Source: Zoroaster sp. YZ-2022 (Eukaryota; Echinodermata; Asteroidea; Forcipulatida; Zoroasteridae). From it: a DNA stretch of 64,000 nucleotides. The position numbers were made by a program, and so were the translations under genes. This document shows positions 17,515 to 28,099 of this stretch, in pieces; position 1 is the stretch's first letter; every line of letters begins with the position of its first letter. A model generated the notes under the pieces. It was given only the letters and a program-made list of their open reading frames with translations. It was not told where the DNA came from and searched no databases. The stretch covers positions 44,121,973-44,185,972 of the forward strand of contig CM055822.1 in the NCBI GenBank assembly GCA_029582265.1, written 5' to 3'.

Positions 17515-18825
17515 ATGACCAGTTTTCTATCACTCCTGCTGAAGATAGTCAGTCTCAATGTTAACGGTCTTCGTAATGAAAAATAGAGAAATGTCTGAAA
17601 TCATCTAGTAAGGGAAAAATATGATATTATTTGTTTACAAGAAACACAATGCTAATATAGACGAAAATTTATGGAAATCTCAATGGAGAGGGGATATAAT
17701 TTTTAGTCATGGGGAAAGGGATTCTAGGGGGTTGCTGTCCTTGCATCGAGGGGGAGTGGTATTAAACTGGCCAATCCGGATTGTGATAATCATGAGAGGA
17801 TTCTCACCTGTGCTTTTTTTGGCAAGGTATCCGAATGATGTATACTCTAGGAAAATGTTCTTTCAGAATATATCAAAATGTTTGCATTCGGGTGATAATT
17901 GGGTTGTCGCGGGTGATTTCAAATGCCAAATAGATTTGGAAAATTCTAAAGATAATAGTATTAACAATCTTCAAAATCTTATTAACGAGCATAACCTAAT
18001 CGATTCGTGGCATAGTTTATACCCACGTGACAAAGGATATACCTTTTTTCATAGAGGTCTTAAGACGTGTAGCCGAATCGATTATATCTTTATTTCAAAC
18101 GAGTTGCGTTCCTTTCTATCATACGCAAATGTCAGCTCTCTTGGGTTATCCGATCATCATGCCATTATTTGTAAATTTGATAAATTTGATGTTGTCCGCG
18201 GGACCCAGCAGATGGATCTGCGACAGCACTTTACTTAAGGACGAGGAATGTTTAAACCGTATAAACTTTTTTTGGAACTTTTGGAAAACCCAAAAAGATA
18301 AATTTAATGATATTCTGACCTGGTGGGATCACGGGAAAGGTAAAATTAAAGAAATTCTTAGCAATTACGGCACCGAAAAATTTAACAAAGAGAGAAAATA
18401 TAAAACAAAACTTCAAAAAGATTTGGCTAGACAGATGAACCTAGACAATCCAGATGCTAATGTTATTAACGTAATTGAACAGAAAATTAAATTGTTTGAA
18501 TCCAAAGACTTTAATAAATCCAGGATTAGGTCCCACGTATGTAAGATAACGGGTGAAAAACCAACTGAATTTTTTCGTAACTTTGAAAAACATAGAATGA
18601 CAAATAATCTCATCGCTCATTTAGTGGATGTTAACGGTAAACAATGCGAGGATTCTTCCTCCCTTTGTCAGTGCGTTAACGCCTTTTATAAAGATTTATA
18701 TACGAGTAGGGGAATCAATTATTATAGTTGTAATATAGTACTCGACACGGTCGATAACTGTGTCTTGGATGATGAGTTAGAAAAAGAATTAAATACTGAC
18801 TTTTCAGATAGCACTACTATCTGTG
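17515..18825 (+). mobile_element. Tx1/L1-type LINE fragment, AP endonuclease and linker
   Basis: Several frames together encode an exonuclease-endonuclease-phosphatase domain: KIVSLNVNGLRNEK (Asn), LQETHNAN-like QET (catalytic Glu, near 17,640), VVAGDFKCQID (GDF), SRIDYIFIS and GLSDHHAIIC (Asp-His). An endonuclease-to-RT linker follows, with KITGEKPTEFFRNFEKHRM and VNAFYKDLYTSR. Frame changes near 17,590, 17,740 and 18,180 disable it. It stops before any reverse transcriptase motif, where an unrelated repeat starts at about 18,830. The long charged linker resembles Tx1/L1 rather than CR1 elements. Confidence 0.75.
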
Positions 18826-18829
18826 CTGC

Positions 18830-19387
18830 CAACAAGAAAGGAGGCACCGGTGTGTTGGACATAAAATGAAAACTCCGAGCCTTGAAAATGAATACCTTTC
18901 GAAAATATAAAGAGACCACTGGCAAAATGGAAATACCTTTTCGAATACTGTTTATATCGAGCCAGTGGAGAAAATAAGCTCGCGTGGTACATGTATATTT
19001 TAGAAAATCCAAAAACGATGGTGTCCAAAACACAACCTTTTTTCAAAAGATCTAATTTCTGAGTTTTGTTAACAGCGGTTTTAAAGGATCCGTGACATAC
19101 CAAGTTATGATGGCGTTATTTTATAGGTGATAATTAAACAACACTAAATCAAAAAGAAAAAACGAGTTTATTACCCTGTGTCTATTTTTAATTATTTTTT
19201 TTCATTTAAAAATATTACCCATTAGGAACGCCCACAAAAATTCCCGCTGGTCATGAATATATGACGTCATGCGCGTGATGTAAACTGGGTAAGGAAAGCG
19301 AAGAACGCTTATCACGGTCCTGGCCTGGCAACGCGAAGCTACATGTGTAACGTTAAGCTGCTGCAGTTAGTATTCACGTTTGCTCAA
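18830..19387. other. Non-coding, partly palindromic spacer
   Basis: A 200-bp stretch repeats CACTGGC and TACCTTT.CGAA motifs in both orientations, probably a MITE remnant. ATATATGACGTCATGCGCG at 19,256 includes a TGACGTCA site. No gene seen. Confidence 0.3.
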
Positions 19388-20340
19388 ATGGCTTCATTAG
19401 ATTCATCCGATAGTGAAATTTTGTCCAAACCACCTTCAAACGTTAATCATGACGACATAAATATAGATCATGGTGGAGAACAGGCTGTTATTCAGCCCTA
19501 TATGTTCGAATCTGAGCTTGAAGTTCCGATTCCGACCAGGCAGGACGAGATGCCGCCTGGGGCACGGAATGACGAAGAAGACCGAGAGAACCGACTGCAA
19601 AATTCGGCCTGGTACGTTTTTTGGCAATTATTTCCATTACAAATAAACATGTACTGGTTGTACATATCAAACAAACTTCCGATATCGTGAGACCTCAGAA
19701 AAATCGAGACGAAAACGTGTATTACAAACTTAATATCGTAACTGGTTAAGGCCATATATATACAATACTCAATAGGGAAGTTCGACCTCCACGTTCGGAC
19801 CGGGAAGTCTCTAAATATTGTTGAACTGCCGTGCTTATTTTTTCGATGTAAGTGTGTGCCATTTCCATTGATTTGTTTAAGTAAATTTAACACTTTTAAA
19901 TTTAATTAATAGGTGCTCCTGTGGGTGTTGTGTTGCAATGCCGACAGTAAGAGAGTCCATTTGCTGCAAAGACTAGACGTCTACGGTGGTGCAGAAAATG
20001 GACGAGTTCATTCTGGATCTGGATTGCATCACAGAACACCCGGGATGGATGAAGCCAAGTAAATCGTTTGATTTTTTTTAAATAATCCATTACCATATTT
20101 AACATTTCAGTAAAACTAAATATAGTGCAATAGTGCTTGGAAGTATTTCACTGGTTTTTGTATAATTTTTTGTACTATTTATGCACAGGTACACTGGCAA
20201 CGGAGAAACTAACTGCTATTTTGTCCAAAACAACCCTTGTGGATGACATCAAGATGATGTCAACTACCAAGCAGACATCATCAGTGGAGAGTTTTCACGG
20301 CGTAATCAATCGTTTTGCCCCCAAGATGAATATCCCATAT
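19388..20340 (+). pseudogene. P2X7-like ballast-domain gene, 5' exons
   Basis: Three exons with GT-AG borders. Exon 1 (19,388-19,611) is acidic (MASLDSSDSEILSKPPSN) and has donor GTACGT. Exon 2 (19,913-20,058) continues in frame with CSCGCCVAMPTVRESICC, a Cys-rich zinc region, and DLDCITEHPGW; a TAG lies between them (near 19,973). Exon 3 (from 20,189, acceptor CACAG) encodes TLATEKLTAILSK, SVESFHGVINRFAPKM, then loses similarity. The Cys-rich and TEHPGW pattern is that of the P2X7-type C-terminal (ballast) domain, which in invertebrates is often annotated 'P2X purinoceptor 7-like' without a channel. The in-frame stop and lost 3' end make it a pseudogene here. The 3' exons occur inverted at 21.6-22.5 kb. 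Confidence 0.6.
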
Positions 20341-20594
20341 GCTTTTATTGTAATGTATTGTGTTTGTACTCGCAGGGTCCCAATGGAAACTAGTTTTAAA
20401 CTGTTTGGACATACCCTGGTTAAAGAAAAATGTAATAACAACAATAACTGAAATCCATTTTTATGAAGCATTCACTATTTAAACGTGATTTCTTGCATTG
20501 CAAAAAAAGGAATATCTAGGACATATTACTTTATTTATCTAGTATACATACATATATATCATGTTAAGTCTGAATTGAGACTTTTTGTTCTTAA

Positions 20595-20862
20595 CCCTCC
20601 TACTACTACAAGGGTCAAAATCAGTCAAAATGTTGATATACTTGCCAAGGCATATCTAGTGCACTTAAAAAGTCAAACCACTGTCAAAGACCATTTTGAC
20701 TGGTAAAAGCATTGTCTGGTATTGTTCAGGGTGGTCAAAATGACAGTAAAAACCACTAAAAATGCCCTTGTGTGCACATTTGGGTCAACAGTCAAAACAG
20801 GCAGTTGACTGGTTTTGACCTCTGTAGCAACATCCCACTAAAGTGCACGGAGAGTAGGAGGG
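20595..20862. mobile_element. piggyBac-like MITE
   Basis: Inverted ends CCCTCCTACT and AGTAGGAGGG, flanked by TTAA on the left (20,591-20,594) and TTGA on the right. Internally rich in GGTCAAAA / TTTTGACC motifs. CCC...GGG ends with a TTAA target fit piggyBac-type elements; one flank has mutated. Confidence 0.6.
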
Positions 20863-21597
20863 TTGAATATAAAACCAGAAATTGGAATCGAAAATTGCTT
20901 CAAATACCTCTGTATGATGTTGATATATTCATGTAAACAATGAACAAATACTTATTTCAGTTCAAACTGTATATTTAAAAACGCTTTAATAAAATACAAT
21001 ACACAAACATTTATTGAATCCCTCTACAGTACATAATGGTTTGATATTGTAACTTGTAGTTATTTACTTTCAATACTATGGAAAACAAATAATAAGCATT
21101 CTGTTATGTAAGTAAATGTGGTCTCCAGTATGCATTCACAATACATGTACATGTAAGTGACTGACGCCAAATAAAACCATTTGAAAAGTTAAACTGAATA
21201 TTTAAATAAACCACTCGGTCACAGTGCACTGACAATGTTGTACATGTACATTATGCACACGTAAATTTATCTCCATTATGTTTTACTATTAAAGATGCAG
21301 ATACTTAGTGCATTTCATACTGCTGGTGTGATCATTGGCAGCTTAGAGTAGAGAATCACTAAGTCTGGTCCCCCCGTTTTATGATTGCTAATTTTGTTTC
21401 AAAATTAATACAATGATGATGTTGAATTTTCACATGAGAATATATACATATTAACAAACCCTGAAGGCACTTAAAAAATGTTCTCCTTATCAAACTACAT
21501 GTAAGTTGGAACGTGTGCATTATTGATACGTTTTACATAGTGTTATATTTAATAAGAACTTGCAGTATACATGTACATGGTAGACATTTAGGGAAGG

Positions 21598-22479
21598 CTA
21601 AACCTGCTTCGATGGCATGAAATGATGAGTGAATATTTTCTGGGGAAATTTGTAGCTGATACAGAGTGTAGGAGGTGGTTTCTTCATAACTTCTTGGGAT
21701 GTGGATTTGATAGTCTTCACCACCTCAGCCATCAACTCATTAATGTAAACTGTTATTAATAAATACAAAACAATTTTTTATTTTTTTATTTGTATATATG
21801 TATTATAGTACAGACAATGGATAACAGAAATGATTCAAGTCAAACAAGGGGAAATACGAGTATATGTGTATGGTTGTGTGTTGGGGGGCTAGTTATCTAA
21901 ATAATGACACATGATAGATGTTAAGGCCCTTCAATGTTTATGTATTCAAATATAAGAATGTGTTTTACTAATACTGTATAATTTAGAAAAAACAAATCTT
22001 ACAATATCTGAAAGGTTCTTTCACTCGCTTTACAGTAGCGTCTCCTTTCTTATACTTTGGCTTGCTGAGCTTGTATTTCAGCTGTCCCAACTTGGTTGTT
22101 GCATGCCGTATATTGCTGTTTTCGTTCAAATGCAAAGTTGTAATGCGTAACCTTTAAAAATAAAAAGATAATAACATTTCAATTATCATCAACAAGTTAA
22201 ACAAATTGAGTTGTTGGCTGTTTGATTCACTTACATGTATATGAACTTCATTTCTTGAAAAACATAAAAATAAGATTGTCGTTTTTGTACAAACAAGTAT
22301 ATTTCTTACCGACAGTACATCCCATGGTATGTGTCTGTATTCATCTTGGGGGCAAAACAATTTATTATGCTGTGAAAGCTCTCAACTGATGATGTCTGCT
22401 TGGTAGTTGATATCATCTTGATGTCATCCACAAGTTGTTTTGGACAAAATAGCAGTTAGTTTCTCCGTTGCCAGTGTAC
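21598..22479 (-). CDS. P2X7-like gene, 3' exons on the minus strand
   Basis: Three consecutive open exons with correct splice signals: 22,479-22,310 (acceptor CACAG, donor GTAAGA) encodes TLATEKLTAILSK and SSVESFHSIINCFAPKM; 22,151-22,003 encodes LRITTLHLNENSNIRHATTK and KYKKGDATVKRV; 21,749-21,598 encodes NELMAEVVKTIKSTSQ and PPPTLCISYKF, with stop TAG at 21,598-21,600. Phases match across both introns. The first of these exons duplicates, in inverted orientation, the third exon of the plus-strand copy at 20.19 kb. No upstream exons were found on this strand up to 24 kb, so this is a 3' half gene, or an inversion has separated it from the 5' half. Function unknown. Confidence 0.55.
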
Positions 22480-22499
22480 CTGTGCATAAATAGTAACAC

Positions 22500-23447
22500 A
22501 TTTTCGCCCTTAGGCTTTCTCGTACAACAGCACCAATATTTTCGGTGTTATATTTACTGAACTTTTTTAACATTTGGTTGCTTTTGTCAACTGAAAGTGG
22601 GGGGGGTGGATATACTATTTTAGATGCCCCCCTCAAAATATGTACCAACCTATAAGAAACAAGGAAAAACATTTCCAATAAAATCATTTCAGAACGTTAA
22701 CCCCCTGTACATGCCCCTGAATATATATTGTTTTCTTGTGAAACGGCATGGTATCCTGTCTTCTTGCGTAGATTGCTTGAATACCGTTGGTTGGGCACCA
22801 GTCTATTTTGTTTAAAACACAATGATACTGAAGCAATGAAGAGAACATCACTTAAAGTATTTCAAAGTACTTTCTCATGTTTACCTGTTAAAATATTAGC
22901 ATACTATTCCATGACAACCTTTAAATTGCCTTATGAAAAACAATTATACAAATAAAACACAGTGTTCCTGTGTGTTTATATTGATTGCAACTGAAGATTG
23001 TATTTCATTATTGTATCAAACTTATTTTATCCTCAGCACTAGAATAATACATGTATAACATTTATTATTTTTACACTCTTCTAGAAATTAATTAATTAAT
23101 AAAATAGTATAAATAGCAAGTTCTTTCTCACAGAAAAAACCTGATAGGTTCGAGACCTAAGGCCAGTAACTACTATTTTGCATTTATATACTACGTGCAT
23201 GTCCTGTAGGTTGGTAAGCAGTTTCTAACAGCCAATTCTCTATGTATAAAATAGTACAAAAATATATTTATACATGTACACTAACATTAACAACATATTT
23301 CATGGCTTATCATGGATTTTGGATTGTTTAATGCCAAAATGTTTCTGTAAATAATAGAGTAGATCTAATGCTCTTGAACAAGTTCTTCTAGTACATGTGA
23401 AGCACCATCTTTTTGCAATGACACCATGTATTGAAATAATCTCTTTT
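22500..23447. other. Non-coding host DNA
   Basis: AT-rich, with a G-run at about 22,601-22,610. I see no gene or repeat structure here. Confidence 0.3.
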
Positions 23448-23600
23448 TAGTAGTAAGAGTTCTCAGAAGAACGTTTGATTAACCCAACATTTCGATCTGT
23501 ATGCTTTGATCAACTTTTGGAGAAAGGCGGGAATGCTGGTGCAGGAGGAGCATAAATAGCTCGGTGGAGGATCCTGATCACTAGAGCTTTGATGCATGTA
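23448..23600 (-). mobile_element. Penelope 3'-end relic
   Basis: On the minus strand the sequence GATCAAAGCATACAGATC-GAAATGTT matches the hammerhead-like region at 17,345 in order and spacing, followed by ACGTTCTTCTGAGAACT, as after the full element. Upstream it also shares CTCCTGCACCAGCATTCCCG with the region before that motif. The core is decayed. Confidence 0.6.
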
Positions 23601-25640
23601 CATTCACTAAACTAAATATGTAATTGCCTTAATTGAGTTAAAACCCATCAACCATGTCAACAAACAATGAACAGCTGATGAGTAACCATTCTGGATTACA
23701 TGTGTGGTACATACACAGACTGGTAACCACCATTATGTATGTCTCTGCAGTGCATATGGAGGAACATTTACGTTAAACTGATAACAGAGGGCGCCCATTC
23801 ATGGGCATGTAGACGGGGTGTTAAAAATTTAATTTTTATTTTATTTTAATGATTTAGTCTTGTTTCTAATAGGCCTGTACATGTTTTGATGGGAGCAGAA
23901 TATAAAAAAAGTCAACAAAAGTGAAATAATACCCCCACCCCTACTGAAATGGTTGACTTTTCTTGGTGAGGCTTCTCAGTAAGTTGTGTTACAAGTTTAC
24001 TAACAGTTTTGCTCATCATTGTCGTCGTAATGAACCCAGACAGCATCGACCGTTATGAAAACACTTTGTCTGGTTTACATAAAAAAAGGCATAATAAAGG
24101 AACCGAATCTGTTAAAGGTAAGGTATGGGATTGATAATTCAAAAATAACCAAATGGTCGAATTGTACCTTCTGTGTTTTACCGGTAATTTCCGACTTGTT
24201 GGAACATTGATCATTTCCTTTTGAAAGGATACAAATACTTTGAAGTGACATAGTTCACAAAATAATTGTCAGAAGCTTGGTTTAAAAAAAAGTGCCAAAA
24301 GGGCTATGATATGCACGAAGTGGGTAAGATAACCTGTGTCATTACAGAGTGCTGTATCTCTTTGGAATTCCTCGCCTGGTGCATGTTTCGCTTCATCCTA
24401 CGATCTATCTTGTTTCAAGGGGAATATCAATTCCCACCTTCAGCTCTTCTGAGCATTTTACTTTTTAATTTGTCTTTTATTGTAGGCCCCTTTACCTTTA
24501 GTAGCTTTTAGCCTTATTCAGGGGCGAATAAGCATTAAATAAGAGCACATCAACATTGGGTCCCTCTCATTATAATAATTATGATTTTTAGGCAACTACC
24601 AAAGTGTATCAAATAAATATAAATGTTGAAAAGAAATATGAATGTATAAATTTAGTTTTATTTGTATAATTTCTATTTATTTCAATTTGTTTGTAGATGG
24701 AACCATAGGCAGGGCGGATTACTTGACCATCCACGTTGATACTGAGTGGGGTAGGCCTAATGACCATAAACACAGGATATATCTGGTCGCGGCTAAATAT
24801 TAATTACACAGATTAGAGAACTAAGCCTTTCTCATTTATTTTTTCAATTTCTCTGATAATTTTAATGTGAGACTTATAGATCATATTGACATCATTAATT
24901 TGTATAGCTCCATGAATTTATTGCGTCATTAATTTTATGTAATGATTATAAAAACACAATGGTGGTATATAATGGTCCCCCATCCTCAACAAAAGAGATA
25001 AAAGGTGAAAATTAACAATAGGAAAAATATCAGCACTATATTGCTGAGCTGGGTCACAAACTTCCAATCACGTGTGATAAATATATAATATTGTGAAAAG
25101 TGAAACATTTAAGATATCGCACTTTTTGTGAGGTGCCCCCTTTACAATTCTGGATCCGCCCATGAAGAGGAGTAATTTATGGTGTGCATGTTAAAAGTAA
25201 GAATAATTCAACTCATATTTCGAGATTCATGGTCCACACCACGGCATCAGTAATGCCTAAATCTTACAACTTGTGATAAGCTTATTACAGGAAGGTACAG
25301 TGTTTCTTCTATTAGAATGCTTTACTATCTTTGAATCAAAATGAACATTAAACAACCATCCTGTAAATGTTTCAGGTTAGTATTTTAAAAGTAAACTTAA
25401 TACTCTCCTTTTCCAGAAAGCATGATCATTGTGTATCTGATATTTATTGCAATTTTAATGATAACTTAATAATTAATGTTTGTATCGACAACCTAATTGT
25501 ATCACGTACTGTTATATTAAATAATTGTTGATATCAATAGTTCACCTTAACCATTGTTAGAGATTTTCTGTCATGATGAAACTAAACAACCTAAGTTTTA
25601 TTACCTTATTACTCACGGTAAAATATTGTAAACCTTTTTT
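23601..25640. other. Non-coding host DNA
   Basis: About 2 kb of AT-rich DNA without a credible gene. The 81-codon frame at 24,266 has no recognisable feature. Confidence 0.3.
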
Positions 25641-25645
25641 TTTCA

Positions 25646-25836
25646 AATTCAGAAAAGTCTAAGGTCCACTAGGGAAACAAGGTCTATATTACGTTAATAC
25701 GTGTAACAGTGCTGATATGTTCGGCATTTATTACACAATTATGACCTGTTATTAGGGTGATTTTAGGAAGGCGATTTTGAAACGTAAGAGGACTACTGGT
25801 TTGCCCTCAGTGGACCCTAGGCTTTTCTGAATTCGA
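25646..25836. mobile_element. Short MITE with 30-bp inverted ends
   Basis: The left end AATTCAGAAAAGTCTAAGG continues into TCCACTAGGG; the right end CCCTCAGTGGACCCTAGGC continues into TTTTCTGAATT. These are imperfect inverted repeats around a core of about 130 bp. Family not assigned. Confidence 0.5.
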
Positions 25837-25840
25837 GACA

Positions 25841-26645
25841 AAAGTAGCTTATGACATAATGACTTTTTTAATAATAGTACACTGTGAGATTTGATATAAT
25901 AAAACGTTTGATGTTTGGTTTCCTTATGATATAACCTCTCTCATATTGGTTAACTCTCCACTTTAATACTGTAATGTGTATTGATGATGTTGAATCATTC
26001 ACGAGTAAATAGTGAAAATGTATTCAGATTGTTTGTACTCATTCTAATGTGAAATTAAGTCAAGATCGAGCACTCTTTCCTAAATTCAAATAATAATATT
26101 AGTACCATCATCAGCTTTATACTGTAATTTTCGACCATTTGGTTATTTTTGAATTATCAAGATTTATCAAGATTTGATGATGAAATACCTTCTCTTGGTA
26201 GATAGATAGATTGGGTGTTGAATCCCTCTTCTTAGTATCGATTCATCGATGTTTTAAGCACCCTGATATTAAATTCCTTTGGATTATTTAAAGAACAAGT
26301 TATATTTCATACTTGATGCCAATATTTATCTGGACAACTTTCAAGTAGATTCACCAGTGAGATTTTGTACAATAGTGAGAAGAAGTAAGACAAAAAATTT
26401 AACTGCCCTGTTAGACACCAGTACAATATTATATACACTCTGCCTGGTTGAGATAAACCAAGTATTACCGTGTGTCGTAGCTGATGAGTCCCCTCCCTTT
26501 CCCACCCGTCGTAATTTTGCCAAAGATCTAGTAATGTTAAGTTTGTTAACATGGGGATGCGTTCGCACACTACCAATCTTTAAAGTCCCACATTATCATC
26601 ACGTTTTCTGTAAGTGTGTTCGCTCGTTGCCATAGGGCCAAAAAC
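25841..26645. other. Non-coding host DNA
   Basis: Nothing recognisable; open frames on both strands around 26,300-26,600 overlap each other and carry no motif. Confidence 0.3.
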
Positions 26646-26651
26646 AATTAT

Positions 26652-26666
26652 TTATTTATGTTGTAT

Positions 26667-26697
<31 letters not shown>

Positions 26698-26698
26698 G
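26652..26698. repeat. (TTTA)n microsatellite
   Basis: A run of TTTA units, about ten copies. Confidence 0.8.
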
Positions 26699-26889
26699 TT
26701 TTATTTAAAGCTGGTCACCCTAAACAAAGTCAATAGCTACTAAAGTGTAAGTGGTTACATCTGCGATATGTCATCCACCATATTTAAGCAAGATTACATT
26801 TCTTAGCACCTTTTGAGATGAAACTTTCACATGTAATTGTTATGACATACATGAAATACAACGTACTAAGCAGAGGTACATGTAATATA

Positions 26890-27145
26890 TACTACTCAAA
26901 ACAATTTACGGAACACCGGATTTTTAGGTTTGAAATGTTCCATGAACAGGGACTTTCATTTGCAACCCCCTCTCTCTTTCAGTAGTCATGTCATGAAATG
27001 TGTAATCACTACATGCATCCTTTATCATATGTTTCATTGTGCAGTTGTTTCTCATCAATTCTGTGAAACATTGTGTTTATCTGAAATAAATGATCTTGCT
27101 TTAACTGAGATTATTCCGGTGTTCCCTAAATTGTTTTGAGTAGTA
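26890..27145. mobile_element. mariner-like MITE
   Basis: Inverted ends starting TACTACTCAAAACAATTTA and continuing GGAACACCGGA, about 30 bp with one or two mismatches, flanked by TA on each side. The length is 256 bp. The TA target and size fit a Tc1/mariner-derived MITE. The 69-codon frame inside it is chance. Confidence 0.75.
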
Positions 27146-27644
27146 TAGTATATACTGATACTCTGAAAATCATTATAATTGGTTTATATGTTTGACAGAG
27201 CTGTTTTGCAGAAAACCTCTTCGTTTTGCAGAAATGTTTTGCTATCATGTTGTGTTGGTTACCAGCCAAATGTAAATGTAAAATGTGTATAAGTTGGTTT
27301 TGTCTGTTTCATATTGCATAACAAACATTGTTGCTTAGCGAAATCTTGTGATTCATTCCAATGTTTTGCAAAACCATTCACGCTCAACTGTAACACTTTA
27401 CGATTTCTTTTGTAATTTACAACAAAAGGTTTGTGTATGTTAGCAGAATAATTTTGGAACAAATGTGAAGGATGCGTGGCTTATGTTGGGATGACTTCAC
27501 ATTTCATAGTTTATTTGCATTATTTATCTGCAAGTGTATAATTTTAATGACGATACAGATAAGAAACTATATGGACTCTATTTGCAAAAGATCTGTCACT
27601 AGTTTCACGAATTGATTAGACTAAATTTCAATCTACATATTTAT

Positions 27645-27835
27645 TAGGATTTGAAGCTTTGCATGATGGAAGTAAAGTAGGAGTAAGGTGTGTATGTGCA
27701 GTAGCACCATGTAAACAATATGCATATCTTAGTTCCTACCTACCTATCTTAGTTCCATTCTCCTGAAGATGATCAGAGTATAACTGATCGAAACGTCGAG
27801 ATTATCACCACTGGGTTCTTCACAACCAAAAATTG
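27645..27835 (+). mobile_element. Penelope 3'-end relic with intact hammerhead core
   Basis: Contains TTGAAGCTTTGCATGATGG, AGTAGGAGTAAGG and then the hammerhead-like motif; a related, more decayed relic lies at 54,345-54,560. Confidence 0.6.
27765..27804 (+). ncRNA. Hammerhead ribozyme-like motif
   Basis: CTGAAGA, a stem-loop (TGATCAG, loop AGTATAA, CTGATC), then GAAACGTC. Both conserved boxes (CTGANGA and GAAA) match the hammerhead consensus and helix II is fully paired. Helix III would be very short, as in other Penelope-associated hammerheads. Activity is not shown. Confidence 0.6.
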
Positions 27836-28061
27836 TTATAACTCCTAAAGTCCTTTTCACAACGTTCAATAGATGTCAAAATGTGCACTGACCCAATATG
27901 TGTCGATTCAGTGTTAGTTTCAACACGGTTCAGAACCAACACGGGTCAGACTCGTGTCCAACAGGGAGATTTTCCGTAGTGTGAACAGACCTTAAGAGAT
28001 TGTTTACATGGTTGCTACCGTAACCTCACTCCTAAATATTGCCTAAAATTATTTAAGAGGG

Positions 28062-28063
<2 letters not shown>

Positions 28064-28092
<29 letters not shown>

Positions 28093-28093
28093 G
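28064..28093. repeat. (TA)n microsatellite
   Basis: An interrupted TATATA run. Confidence 0.7.
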
Positions 28094-28099
28094 ATACCA

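Noticed and set aside
24266..24511. 81-codon frame
   Set aside because: No motif, no splice support, and composition like the surrounding non-coding DNA.
26307..26635. Host gene around 26.3-26.6 kb
   Set aside because: Three overlapping frames on both strands, none with motif, start context or splice support.
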